Below, piece after piece: positions 42,908 through 51,527 of a stretch of DNA of 64,000 nucleotides (position 1 is its first letter; each line of letters opens with the position of its first letter). Where the stretch lies: assembly GCF_002953255.1 (NCBI RefSeq), contig NZ_CP026498.1:1522186-1586185 (forward strand), read 5' to 3'. The notes beneath the pieces were generated by a model. The model saw only the letters and a list, made by a program, of their open reading frames with translations. It was not told the origin of the DNA and did no database searches. Origin of the DNA: Streptomyces sp. CB01881 (lineage in GTDB: Bacteria; Actinomycetota; Actinomycetes; Streptomycetales; Streptomycetaceae). Position numbers and translations under genes: made by a program.

Positions 42908-43900
42908 TCAGCCGCAGTAGGCCGGCGTCGCGTGCTCCGGGTCGAGCGCGTTGGTGACCAGGTGCAGCGCGGTCGGCGAGAACGCGATCGCGACGTGCTC
43001 GGCGAGTGAGACCGGGCAGCGGTCCTGGAGGACGACGTTGTCCACGGCCGGGCCGCTGAGGAACTGGGTCCGGTACGGCGTGACCACCTCGTCGTACACG
43101 GTCGAGATCACCGTGTAGCGGACGCCCGGCACGGTGTCCGGCAGCGTGGCCATCTTCCGGTTGAACGCGGAGCCCATCGCCTGGTCCCGGCAGGCGTTGC
43201 AGGCGGTGTAGATCAGGTCGGCGACCCCGGGGAAGTACGACGCCAGGTTGGTGATGCCGTCGAGCGTGGTGCCGTGGTTGGACGGAGCCAGGCCGACGAC
43301 CTTGTCGACCTTGGCCGCGCCCCCGAGGAACTTCAGGTAGTAGTTCGGGAGCATGCCGCCCTGCGAGTGGCCGACGATGTCGACCTTGGCCGCACCGGTC
43401 GCCGTGCGCACCAGGTCCACGAACCTGCCCAGTTGGGCAGCCGACTCGTCGATCGGGCCGAGCCCGCCGACCGGCAGCAGCAGGCCGCTGCCGGAGGAGG
43501 TGATGCCCGGCACCATGCCGTAGTCCAGGGCGAAGACGCAGTAGCCCTTGCTCTTGAGCAGCGGCGAGAGGGCGAGCCAGTTCTCGTACCGGTTGGCGAA
43601 GGTGCCGTGCACCAGGACCACCGGGTCGGGGTGCGCGGCCGTCGGCCGGCAGCTCCAGTCGTTGGCGCCCGGCGGCGAGGCCACCGAGTCACCGTCCGGC
43701 GGGAGTTGGGCTCCCGCGAGCTGATCCGGCGAGGCCGCCGGGGCGGACGCGGTGGGGGTCGCGTCCGCCCCGGCGGCCGCATACGCGGCACCGGCCGGAC
43801 CGCCGGCGAGCAGCGCACCGGCCAGCAGGGCCGAGCCGAGGGTGCCGAGCAGCCTGCGGCGTACCGGTCTTGCGGGGAAGCGGAGAAGTGGGGTTCCCAA
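42908..43900 (-). CDS. secreted triacylglycerol lipase/esterase
   Basis: A 330-residue exported alpha/beta hydrolase. Seen: a signal peptide (RRRLLGTLGSALLAGALLAG then GPAGAAYAAA), the oxyanion motif PVVLVHGTFANRYENW, the nucleophile elbow IVGHSQGGMLPNYYLKFLGG, an Asp in STVYDEVVTPY and the His in LAEHVAIAF. Cys residues probably form disulfides. The TTG at 43900 is preferred because GTGGAGG lies just upstream. An ATG at 43957 would place a promoter-like palindrome inside the coding region. It is divergent from a PucR regulator. Confidence 0.82.
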   Translation of the reverse strand: MGTPLLRFPARPVRRRLLGTLGSALLAGALLAGGPAGAAYAAAGADATPTASAPAASPDQLAGAQLPPDGDSVASPPGANDWSCRPTAAHPDPVVLVHGTFANRYENWLALSPLLKSKGYCVFALDYGMVPGITSSGSGLLLPVGGLGPIDESAAQLGRFVDLVRTATGAAKVDIVGHSQGGMLPNYYLKFLGGAAKVDKVVGLAPSNHGTTLDGITNLASYFPGVADLIYTACNACRDQAMGSAFNRKMATLPDTVPGVRYTVISTVYDEVVTPYRTQFLSGPAVDNVVLQDRCPVSLAEHVAIAFSPTALHLVTNALDPEHATPAYCG

Positions 43901-43924
43901 CTGTTGCCTCCACAGCGGAAGTTT

Positions 43925-43940
43925 GTTACCAACAGGTAAC
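43925..43940 (-). promoter_or_regulatory. GTTACC-AACA-GGTAAC palindrome
   Basis: A 6-bp-arm inverted repeat 24 bases upstream of the proposed lipase TTG start. It is probably an operator or activator site in the lipase promoter. Confidence 0.5.
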
Positions 43941-44013
43941 CCGAGTGCCTCCATCATGCGGTCGCCCCTCCGACCCGGCCCTTGGGTGTCCCCCAGACCT
44001 GGACGGTGTTTTC

Positions 44014-44027
44014 TGTGACCGGTCACA
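44014..44027. promoter_or_regulatory. TGTGACCGGTCACA palindrome
   Basis: A perfect 14-bp palindrome overlapping the proposed GTG start of the PucR-type regulator, about 114 bases from the lipase start. It may be the autoregulatory site of that protein. Confidence 0.5.
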
Positions 44028-45292
44028 ATTCACCCGCTTGCGCCCCCGGTTGGCGGATCCCGGTGATCGGCGGAGTGCCCGCCGACCAGCGGCTGCTCGG
44101 CGCCGTACCGGAGTTGGTCGAGACCGTCATCGCCACCCTGGTCGAACGCGTACCGACCTACCGCCGCCTGCCGCGCGAGCAGGTCGCCGGTGAACTCGCC
44201 CAGGTCACCGAACGACGGATCCGCGCCCTCGCCCAGGCCGTCCGCACCGGACTGCCCGCCCCCGCAGCCGAGTTCGCCGCCGTCCGGGAGGCCGCCGCCC
44301 GCCGGGCCGAGGAGGGACTGCCGCTCGACGCCGTCCTGCTCGCCCACCACCTCGGCATGGAGGTCTGCTGGGAACTGGTCACCCGGCAGGCCCGCGACGG
44401 CGACGCCGCCGACCTGCTCGTCCTCAACCGGCTCCTGCTCGACCAGCTCCGCCGGGCCACCTCCGCCGCCGGCGCCGGCTACGTCGAGGACCGCCGCGAC
44501 CTCGCCGACGAGCGGCACGCTGCCCGGCACGCCCTGCTCACGGCACTGCTCGACGGCGCCCCCGCCGACGAGGCCGCCGAACGCGCCGGCCTCCGGCTCC
44601 CACCCGCGTACGCCGTGCTCTGCCTCGCCGTCGCCGACCACCCCGACGAACAGGCGCCCGGCGTCGACCGGACGGTGGCCGCCCGGCGCAAGCTGCGCCG
44701 GCTCCGGGCCGAACTCGACCACCGCACCCGGCAGTCGGCGCTCACCTCGCTCACCGCCACCGGCGGCGTGGCACTCGTCCCGCTGGACCGCGGGCCGGAC
44801 GCCGTCCCCGCCGCCACCTGGCTGCTGCTCGCCGACACCGTCCACCGGGCGGCCCGCGCCGCGGGCGCGGCCGTCCAGGCCGGCGCGGCGGCGGCCGCCC
44901 CCGCCGGGGTGCCGGGCGCGGCCGCGCTCGCCCACGAGGTGCTGGAGGTCGCACGGGCCTTCGGCCGCCCGCCCGGCCTGTACCGGCTCGACGACGTGCT
45001 GCTGGAGTACCAGCTCAGCCGGCCCAGCCACGCGCGGTCCCGGCTCGCCTCCCTGATCGAGCCGCTGGCGGACTCCGGCGACCTGCTCGCGACCCTCCGC
45101 ACCCACCTGGCCGGCGGCCTCAACCGCCGCCACACCGCCCGCACCCTCCACCTGCACCCGAACACCGTCGACTACCGGCTGCGCCGCGTCGCCGTCCTCA
45201 CCGGCCTCGACCCCACCCGGCCCGCCGATCTCCTCCGCATCGCCGCCGCCATCGCCGCCCACGACGCCGAACGCACCCAGGAGCCGGCCTGA
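44015..45292 (+). CDS. PucR-family transcriptional regulator
   Basis: A 425-residue regulator. Seen: an N-terminal helical region (PAAEFAAVREAAARRAEEGL, LLAHHLGMEVCWELVTRQA), a GGDEF-like central part and a C-terminal PucR HTH (LRTHLAGGLNRRHTARTLHL, HPNTVDYRLRRVAVLTGLDP). Known: PucR-type proteins are activators or repressors of adjacent catabolic or lipid genes. The first possible GTG (44015) overlaps a palindrome, so translation may start a little later. Probable target: the divergent lipase gene. Confidence 0.85.
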   Translation: MTGHNSPACAPGWRIPVIGGVPADQRLLGAVPELVETVIATLVERVPTYRRLPREQVAGELAQVTERRIRALAQAVRTGLPAPAAEFAAVREAAARRAEEGLPLDAVLLAHHLGMEVCWELVTRQARDGDAADLLVLNRLLLDQLRRATSAAGAGYVEDRRDLADERHAARHALLTALLDGAPADEAAERAGLRLPPAYAVLCLAVADHPDEQAPGVDRTVAARRKLRRLRAELDHRTRQSALTSLTATGGVALVPLDRGPDAVPAATWLLLADTVHRAARAAGAAVQAGAAAAAPAGVPGAAALAHEVLEVARAFGRPPGLYRLDDVLLEYQLSRPSHARSRLASLIEPLADSGDLLATLRTHLAGGLNRRHTARTLHLHPNTVDYRLRRVAVLTGLDPTRPADLLRIAAAIAAHDAERTQEPA

Positions 45293-45354
45293 CGCCGGAC
45301 GCCGGACGCCGGACGCCGGACACCGGACGCCGGACACCGGACGCCGGACACCAG
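45291..45354. repeat. 8-bp microsatellite (GACGCCGG / GACACCGG)
   Basis: About eight consecutive 8-bp units start at the stop codon of the PucR gene. They alternate GACGCCGG and GACACCGG. Confidence 0.85.
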
Positions 45355-45452
45355 GCGTTGGACAGCGGGCGCCTGACGCTCCGACCTCGCTCCCCCGCCC
45401 GGGACGCCCCGGCCCCACGTCGTTGTCGGCGGGGGCGGGCAGAATCCGGGGT

Positions 45453-45908
45453 GTGGACCTGGGACCGGAACTGTCACCCCCACCCGTGAGCCCGTCGAGG
45501 CAGGCAGAGCTGAGCCGCGAGATCGGGCGGATCGCCGATCTGGTGGCCACCGCCTCCGCGGGCGCGGAGGCGGCGGTCACGGCCTTCAACCTGACGACCG
45601 GCCACGACTACCGGCCCCTCGACTTCACCGGGTACGAGGGCAGCCGGAGCCGGGAGGAATTCGCCCGGGAGGCCGCCCGGCCAGCCCGGCCCCGGGTGCC
45701 GGACATCACCCGCGACGAGCTGGTCGAGATCGTCCGCCGGATCCTGGCGGCCTCACCGGAGACCGACCACTACCTGCGGGTGCTGACGGCCAACGTGGTC
45801 CATCCCCGGGTCGGCGACCTGGTCTTCCACCCCCCGGCCGGACTCCGCGGCGCCTCGGCGGAGCAGATCGTCGACGAGGCCCTCCGGTACCGGCCGATCG
45901 CGCTCTGA
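45453..45908 (+). CDS. colicin/pyocin immunity-like protein (orphan)
   Basis: A 151-residue protein. The C-terminal 75 residues look like a bacteriocin immunity fold: ITRDELVEIVRRILAAS, then ETDHYLRVLTANVVHPRVGD followed by LVFHPP, close to the HPxxSDLIYYP motif of E-type colicin immunity proteins, and AEQIVDEALRYRPIAL. The N-terminal half (ELSREIGRIADLVATASAGA) is a separate helical extension. Known: immunity proteins bind and block HNH nuclease toxins. No HNH toxin gene is nearby. The GTG at 45453 is one of two possible starts. Confidence 0.72.
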   Translation: MDLGPELSPPPVSPSRQAELSREIGRIADLVATASAGAEAAVTAFNLTTGHDYRPLDFTGYEGSRSREEFAREAARPARPRVPDITRDELVEIVRRILAASPETDHYLRVLTANVVHPRVGDLVFHPPAGLRGASAEQIVDEALRYRPIAL

Positions 45909-45960
45909 CCGACGGCGGCCGGGGACCACGCGCTCCCCCGGCCACCGCGCGCCCACCCCG

Positions 45961-46040
45961 CCAGGGCCCGCCCAGCACCCGGGCCACACCCCGCCAGGGC
46001 CCGCCCAGCACCCGGGCCACACACCGCCAGGGCCGGCCCA
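45961..46040. repeat. 33-bp tandem repeat, 2.4 copies
   Basis: CCAGGGCCCGCCCAGCACCC begins at 45961 and 45994, with a partial third unit at 46027. Together with flanking sequence it fills the gap between convergent genes. Confidence 0.8.
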
Positions 46041-46068
46041 CCGCCGGGGCCCGCCGCTGCGCGCCCCC

Positions 46069-46827
46069 TCACACCCCCGACTCGCCGGGCAGCCGCAGGT
46101 CCCAGCCCGCCAGGGCCCGCAACTGCTCCGCAGTGATGCCGCCGGGGAGCGGGCTGGGCGGGTCGTTGCGGAAGGGGGGCTGCCAGCCCTCCTCCTCGGT
46201 CCAGCGGCGGACGACCTTCGCGGGCGCGCCGGCGACGACACTGTGGTCGGGCACCTCGCCGCGGACCACCGAGCCGGCCGCGACCACCACGTTGCGGCCG
46301 AGCCGGGCGCCGGGCAGGATCACCGCGCCGGTCCCGATCCAGCTGCCGGAGCCGATCTCGACGGGCTCGTTGCGCGGCCACTGCTTGCCGATCGGCAGGT
46401 CGGTGGCCCGGTACTCGTGCGCCTGGTCGGATATGTAGACGCCGGGGCCGGTCCAGACGTCGTCGCCGAGGACGATCGACTGGTGGCCAACGATGTGGCT
46501 GTCGCGGCCGATCACACAGCCGCCGCCGATCCGGACGATCGGCTCGGGCCCGAGATCGAGGCCGGGCAGGAAGCCGGCGCTGATGGTGACGCGCTCGCCG
46601 ATGATCGAGAACGGGCCGATGGTGATCCACTGCTCGTTGAAGACCGCGCCCAGCGGGAAGCTCAGCTTCGTCCCGGCCCCCAGTTCACCGAACCGGTACG
46701 GGCCGGGGCTCTCACTGGACACCGCACCGGCCCGCTGCACCCACTGCCAGCCCCGGTGGACGAGCCGCCCGACGACGCGGCGACCGCCGGACCGGGCGGC
46801 GGAGAACAGGGAACGGGTGATCGACAT
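46069..46827 (-). CDS. left-handed beta-helix acyltransferase
   Basis: A 252-residue hexapeptide-repeat acetyltransferase. Seen: an amphipathic start, then repeats ITIGPFSIIGERVTISAGF, VRIGGGCVIGRDSHIVGHQS, VEIGSGSWIGTGAVILPGAR and VVAAGSVVRGEVPDHSVVAG ending APAKVVRRW. This architecture is that of maltose/galactoside O-acetyltransferases. The catalytic His is likely in SDQAHEYR. Substrate unknown; it probably acts in the cytoplasm on a sugar or glycan precursor. Confidence 0.85.
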   Translation of the reverse strand: MSITRSLFSAARSGGRRVVGRLVHRGWQWVQRAGAVSSESPGPYRFGELGAGTKLSFPLGAVFNEQWITIGPFSIIGERVTISAGFLPGLDLGPEPIVRIGGGCVIGRDSHIVGHQSIVLGDDVWTGPGVYISDQAHEYRATDLPIGKQWPRNEPVEIGSGSWIGTGAVILPGARLGRNVVVAAGSVVRGEVPDHSVVAGAPAKVVRRWTEEEGWQPPFRNDPPSPLPGGITAEQLRALAGWDLRLPGESGV

Positions 46828-46948
46828 GCGGCCACGTTACCGGCCCGTACGGCGCCGTCACCGGGCAGGCGGCCAACATCACATCCGGCCCTCCCACCCG
46901 GACGGAACCACGTCCGAAATCCGCCGGAGGCTGCCAGACTCGTACGCC

Positions 46949-47737
46949 ATGGAGATCATCGAGCACATCGACGCGCTGCGCCGCGAGGGCACCCTGCTCG
47001 CCGACGCCGCCGCCCGGACCGACCTCGACGCACCCGTTCCCACCTGCCCGGACTGGCGCCTGCGCGATCTGGTGCTGCACACCGGGCAGGTCCACCGCTG
47101 GGCCGCCGCCTACGTGCGGGACGGCCACCGGGAGCTGCTGGACGCCGACGGCGAGCGCGCGGTCACGGGGCCGGAGCCGGCCGACGCCGACCTGGTGGAC
47201 TGGTTCCGCGCGGGCCACGCCGCCCTGGTCGAGGCGCTCGCCGGGGCACCGGCGGGACTGGACTGCTGGAGCTTCCTCCCCGCCCCGAGCCCGCTGGCGT
47301 TCTGGGCCCGCCGCCAGGCGCACGAGACGGCCGTGCACCGCTTCGACGCCGACGCGGCGGCCGGGGCCGAAGGTCCACGGGTGGCCACCGGCCTGGCACT
47401 GGACGGGATCGACGAGCTGCTCCGCGGGTTCATGGCCGGCAGCCGGGCCCGGGTCCGCAGCGAGCAGCCGCGCACCCTCCTGCTGCAGCCCACCGACGGG
47501 CCGGGTTCCTGGCTGCTGACCATCAGCCAGGAACCCCTCGTCGTCACCGCGCCGGGCAGCACCGCCCCCGACCAGGGGACCGGTGTGGAGGCCGGCGCGG
47601 ACCTCACGCTCACCGGCCCGGCCCACGAGCTCTACCTGCTGCTCTGGAACCGGCTGCCGGCCGAGCGGGTGCGGCTCACCGGTGACCGGTCCCTGCTGGA
47701 CCTCTGGCGCGAGACGGCCGCCGTCAACTGGAGCTGA
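46949..47737 (+). CDS. maleylpyruvate isomerase-family (mycothiol-dependent) protein
   Basis: A 262-residue MDMPI-fold protein. Seen: the metal-binding motif DLVLHTGQVHRWAAAY, RQAHETAVHRFDADAAAG with the second and third His ligands, and a C-terminal beta domain with DLTLTGPAHELYLLLWNRLP. Known: this family uses mycothiol and a metal for isomerisation or conjugation, and some members are regulatory. The specific reaction is unknown. The ATG at 46949 is followed at once by the conserved start EIIEHIDALRREG. Confidence 0.82.
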   Translation: MEIIEHIDALRREGTLLADAAARTDLDAPVPTCPDWRLRDLVLHTGQVHRWAAAYVRDGHRELLDADGERAVTGPEPADADLVDWFRAGHAALVEALAGAPAGLDCWSFLPAPSPLAFWARRQAHETAVHRFDADAAAGAEGPRVATGLALDGIDELLRGFMAGSRARVRSEQPRTLLLQPTDGPGSWLLTISQEPLVVTAPGSTAPDQGTGVEAGADLTLTGPAHELYLLLWNRLPAERVRLTGDRSLLDLWRETAAVNWS

Positions 47738-47755
47738 GCGCGCCGCGCCGCACCC

Positions 47756-48529
47756 TCAGCGGGCCCAGGGCGCCGGGCGCTTCTCCAGGAAGGCCCGCAT
47801 GCCCTGCTGCGCCTCGTCGGAGCCGAACAGCCGGGCCGACAGCTCGACCAGCTCGTCGGCGTCCCGCTCAAAGGAGCGCACCACCTCGGCGTTGGCCAGC
47901 CGCTTGGACTGCGCGAGCCCCTGCGGCGAGCCGAGCCGCAGCGCGTCCAGCAGGCCCTTGAGCGCGGTGCCGGTGGACTCCGCGGAGTCCGTGGCCTCGG
48001 TGATCAGGCCGATCCGGGCGGCCGCGGCGGCGTCGAACACCTCGCCGGTCAGGTAGTACCGGGAGGCGGCACGCGGGTCCAGCTTGGGGCGCAGCGGCAG
48101 CGAGATGACGGCCGGCGCGAGGCCGAGGCGGACCTCGGTGAACGCGAAGGTGGCGGCCGGTCCGGCCAGCGCCAGGTCGGCGGCGCCGACCAGGCCGAGG
48201 CCGCCGGCCCGGACGTGCCCCTCGATCACGGCGATCACCGGCTTCGCGCAGTCGACGATGGCCCGCTGGAGGTCGACGAGGCCGCGCGGGCCGACCGTCG
48301 GGTCCGCGCCGGTCGCCTCGGAGAGGTCCGCGCCCGCGCAGAACACCTTCCCGGTGTGGGCGAGCACCACGGCGCGGACCTCCGGGTCGGCCGCGGCGGC
48401 GGCCAGGCCGGCGGTGAGTTCGGCCATCAGCCGGGTGGAGAGCGCGTTGCGGTTGTGCGGCGAGTCGAGGGTCAGGGTGGTGACGGCGTCGGCGGTGGTG
48501 ACGCGGACGAAGGGTACTTCGCGGGTCAT
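47756..48529 (-). CDS. enoyl-CoA hydratase/isomerase
   Basis: A 257-residue crotonase-fold protein. Seen: TLTLDSPHNRNALSTRLMAE, the oxyanion hole regions AGADLSEAT and VIEGHVRAGGLGLVGAADLA, FAFTEVRLGLAPAVISLPL and the C-terminal helices. The usual catalytic Glu pair positions are not both obvious, so isomerase or hydratase cannot be decided. The ATG at 48529 is the natural start. It ends 18 bases from the convergent MDMPI gene. A role in fatty-acid or branched-chain catabolism is likely. Confidence 0.85.
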   Translation of the reverse strand: MTREVPFVRVTTADAVTTLTLDSPHNRNALSTRLMAELTAGLAAAAADPEVRAVVLAHTGKVFCAGADLSEATGADPTVGPRGLVDLQRAIVDCAKPVIAVIEGHVRAGGLGLVGAADLALAGPAATFAFTEVRLGLAPAVISLPLRPKLDPRAASRYYLTGEVFDAAAAARIGLITEATDSAESTGTALKGLLDALRLGSPQGLAQSKRLANAEVVRSFERDADELVELSARLFGSDEAQQGMRAFLEKRPAPWAR

Positions 48530-48718
48530 CGGTGCGGGCCTGCTTTCCGGCTGAGGGTGGGTCGGATTGCCGTGGCGCCGGTCCTCCCCGGACGGCGCCC
48601 GGACGACTCTGACATGCCCACCCGCCGCTCGGCCAGAGCCACCCGCCGCGAGACCCGTCACCCCTTCGTACCGAAAACCGGTGGTCGGCCCGCGGCCGGG
48701 CACGGCAGCATCGGTGCC

Positions 48719-49516
48719 ATGACCACCGACGCCGTCCTGCTGCTCGCGCCCCGGATCAACGACACCGGGCTCCAACTGCGCACCGCCGCCGGCCGCCGCG
48801 GCCTGCGCGCGCACACCGCGACGGCCTGGCGCGCCCCGGCGGAGCTGCTCGGCGCGCCCGTGCACGTCTACGGCGGCCCGCTGTTCGGCGACGCGGTCGG
48901 CGGCGCGTTCGGCCTGGCCCTCCTCCAGCCGCCGGACGACTGGCCGGCCCGTCTGCCGCGGGAGCTGACCGGGCGGCCGATGTCCCTCACCACGCTGGCC
49001 GAAGCCCGCCGGCTGCGCCGCCCGATGTTCCTCAAGCCGCCGGGCGACAAGCTCTTCCCGGCCAAGGTCTACCCGGACGGCTCCGGTCTGCCCGGCCCGG
49101 ACGCGCTGGACGACGACACCCCGGTGCTGGCCAGCGAGGTGGTGCGGTTCCACCGGGAGTACCGGCTGTTCGTCCTGGACGGCGAGGTGCGCACCGCCTC
49201 GCGCTACGCGGTGGACGGCGACCTGAACATCGCGCCGCTCGACGAGGACCCGTACCGGGCCGAGGTGGCCGCCTTCGCCGCGGACGTGCTGGCCGCCTCG
49301 GCCGGGATGCTGCCGAGCGCCGTCGTGGTCGACGTCGGCCCGCTGGACGGCGGCCGCTGGGCCGTGGTGGAGGCCAACACGGCTTGGGCGAGCGGTGGTT
49401 ACGCCTGCGCCCCGGACGCCGTGCTGGACGTTGTGCTGCGGGCAGGCGGGCCGGCCGCCGTTCTCCCGGCCGCCGACCGCCCGTACTGCCGGGAGCTGCC
49501 CGAGGTGGTCCACTGA
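48719..49516 (+). CDS. ATP-grasp domain protein
   Basis: A 265-residue ATP-grasp enzyme. Seen: an N-terminal domain starting AVLLLAPRINDTGLQLRTAA, a middle region with FLKPPGDKLFPAKVYPDG (ATP-binding lysines), and a C-terminal region with VVRFHREYRLFVLDGEVRTA, SAVVVDVGP and AVVEANTAWASGGYAC (metal-binding residues). Known: ATP-grasp proteins join a carboxylate to an amine or thiol; small free-standing ones like this often make peptides or modify substrates. The substrate is unknown. Confidence 0.78.
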   Translation: MTTDAVLLLAPRINDTGLQLRTAAGRRGLRAHTATAWRAPAELLGAPVHVYGGPLFGDAVGGAFGLALLQPPDDWPARLPRELTGRPMSLTTLAEARRLRRPMFLKPPGDKLFPAKVYPDGSGLPGPDALDDDTPVLASEVVRFHREYRLFVLDGEVRTASRYAVDGDLNIAPLDEDPYRAEVAAFAADVLAASAGMLPSAVVVDVGPLDGGRWAVVEANTAWASGGYACAPDAVLDVVLRAGGPAAVLPAADRPYCRELPEVVH

Positions 49517-49575
49517 TCGCGGCGGGCGGCGAAGGACACTGGTGCGGTGATCGTCCGTCGGCCACCATGGTCGCC

Positions 49576-49992
49576 ATGACCTCGCACTCCCAGCACCTGA
49601 CCCACATCGCCGAGCCGCCCGGGGTCGCCCCCGGCACCGGCTACACCCAGGTCGTCACCGGCACCGGCCGCCTGGTGGCCGTCTCCGGCCAGGTCGCGTT
49701 CGACGAGCAGCGGCAACTGGTCGGGGCCGGCGACCCGAAGGCGCAGGCACGTCAGGTCTTCGAGAACCTGAGCCGCTGCCTGGCCGCCGCCGGGGCCGGC
49801 TTCGGCGACGTCGTCAAGCTGACCTACTTCGTCACCGACATCGGGTTCATGCCCGCCGTCCGCGAGGCGCGGGACGAGTACTTCGGCTCCACGCCGCTCC
49901 CGGCCGGTTCGGCGATGCAGGTCGCCGCGCTGTTCCTGCCCGAGGTGCTGATCGAGATCGAGGCCCTCGCGCTGGTCCCCGGGGAGGGCTAG
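49576..49992 (+). CDS. RidA-family protein
   Basis: A 138-residue YjgF/RidA protein that hydrolyses reactive enamine/imine intermediates. Seen: GTGYTQVVTGTGRLVAVSGQ, DPKAQARQVFENLSRCLAAA, VVKLTYFVTDIGFMPAVREA and LFLPEVLIEIEALALVP. The canonical active-site Arg is not in its usual position, so substrate range may differ. An ATG also occurs at 49567. The stop overlaps the stop of the convergent MFS gene (CTAG). Confidence 0.88.
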   Translation: MTSHSQHLTHIAEPPGVAPGTGYTQVVTGTGRLVAVSGQVAFDEQRQLVGAGDPKAQARQVFENLSRCLAAAGAGFGDVVKLTYFVTDIGFMPAVREARDEYFGSTPLPAGSAMQVAALFLPEVLIEIEALALVPGEG

Positions 49993-51443
49993 GACGCCTC
50001 GACCACGCCTCGCCGCCCGGCCCACTGGACGGCGGGGCGCACGGCCAGGCCGGCGGCGGCGAGCAGGGCTCCGAGGGCGGCCCAGCCGATCAGGCCGTAC
50101 CCGATCACGGCGGTGCTGACCACCGCCGGCCCGATCATCAGCGCGGCGGACGAGCCGGCGTTGTAGACGCCCTGGTAGGCACCGTGGTCGCGTTCGCCGG
50201 CCAGGTCGTAGCTGAGCGCCCAGCCGCCGGCCTGGGCGAGCACCTCGCCGAGGGCCTGCAGGGCGACGCCCGCGAGCACCACCACGGCGGCGACCGTGGC
50301 GGGCAGACCGTGGGCCAGGGCGATCACCAGGCAGGACGCCGCCAGGATCACCCCGGCCCGGCCGCAGGCCCGGGCGGCACCGGCCCGCTCCTCGGTGCCC
50401 CGGGTGGCCCGGACCTGGAGGGCGATCACCAGCACGGTGTTGACGATCATGGTGGCGGCCACGGTGATCCGGGGCGCGTCGGTGTGCTGGACGACCCAGA
50501 GCGGCACACCGACCTCCAGCATCGCGAACTGCAGGCAGAGCAGCGCGTTCAGCACCGTCACCACCAGGAACGGCCCGTCCCGCAGTGCGGGGTTGCGCTT
50601 GCGCCCGCCCCCGGTCGGCTGCCCGTCCGCCGCGGCCTTCCGCGCCGCCGCCGGGACGGCCAGGCGGTAGAAGAGCACGGCGACGACGGCGTACGAGGCG
50701 GCGTCGGCCAGAATCGCCGTCAGGTACGCCTGCCGGGTGTCCACCTGGAGCGCGATCGCGCCGATCGCCGTGCCGAGGCAGATCCCGATGTTGGTCACCA
50801 CTCGCAGGTAGGCCCGGCCCGCCACCCGGCGGTCGGCGGGCAGCACCTCCGCGTAGAGCGCGTTGCGCGTGGCGGCCGCGCCGCGGTCGACGGCGGACAC
50901 CACGCAGGCCAGCGCCAGGAAGGCCGGGTAGCTGTGCACCAGGGTGTAGCCGGCGGTGGCGACCGCGTTCAGGGCGACCAGCGTCACCAGGACCGGCCGC
51001 GCGCCCCACCGGTCGGCGGCCCGCCCGGCCGGCACGCTGGCGGCGACCCCGCAGAGGCCCGCGACGGTGAGGCCGAGGCCGAGCTGGGCGGCGCTCAGCC
51101 CGAGCACGCGGGTGAAGAAGAGCACGCCGACGGCCATCGAGAGCCCGCTGCCGATGGTGTTGACGAGCGTGATCCCGGCGAGCCGGCGCACCATCGGGTC
51201 GGGGTGCAGCAGCCGGGCGGCGCGGCCCGGCCCGGTGCCGGCGTCGCCGGACGGCCCGTCGCCGGAGGATCCCTCGCCGGCGGAGCCGAGGCCGGAAGAG
51301 CCTTCGCCGGCGGAGAGGCCGGAGGAGCCGAGGCCGGTCGGGCGCGGGTCGGAGGAGCCGAGATCGGTCGGGCCCGGATCGGGCGATTCGTCGGCGGACA
51401 GGCCGGAGGAAGGTGCGGAGGACTCCGCCGATGAGGTGGTCAT
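49989..51443 (-). CDS. MFS transporter
   Basis: A 484-residue major facilitator with about 12 helices after a 75-residue Ser/Gly/Pro-rich start encoded by GC-rich repeats. Seen: ITLVNTIGSGLSMAVGVLFF, LGLTVAGLCGVAASVPAGRA then ADRWGARPVLV (motif A) and ALGEVLAQAGGWALSYDLAG. This is the drug/multidrug type MFS. It is divergent from the DUF5937/ArsR-type regulator, which is likely to control it. The ATG at 51443 is preferred over a GTG at 51449. Confidence 0.85.
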   Translation of the reverse strand: MTTSSAESSAPSSGLSADESPDPGPTDLGSSDPRPTGLGSSGLSAGEGSSGLGSAGEGSSGDGPSGDAGTGPGRAARLLHPDPMVRRLAGITLVNTIGSGLSMAVGVLFFTRVLGLSAAQLGLGLTVAGLCGVAASVPAGRAADRWGARPVLVTLVALNAVATAGYTLVHSYPAFLALACVVSAVDRGAAATRNALYAEVLPADRRVAGRAYLRVVTNIGICLGTAIGAIALQVDTRQAYLTAILADAASYAVVAVLFYRLAVPAAARKAAADGQPTGGGRKRNPALRDGPFLVVTVLNALLCLQFAMLEVGVPLWVVQHTDAPRITVAATMIVNTVLVIALQVRATRGTEERAGAARACGRAGVILAASCLVIALAHGLPATVAAVVVLAGVALQALGEVLAQAGGWALSYDLAGERDHGAYQGVYNAGSSAALMIGPAVVSTAVIGYGLIGWAALGALLAAAGLAVRPAVQWAGRRGVVEAS

Positions 51444-51527
51444 GCCCACGATCCCACCCCCTCCCCCCGCCTCCGCAGTATTGATTTAGGCTCTGGCTGA
51501 AAGCAGCAGCCACCGGGGGCGGAGCAC

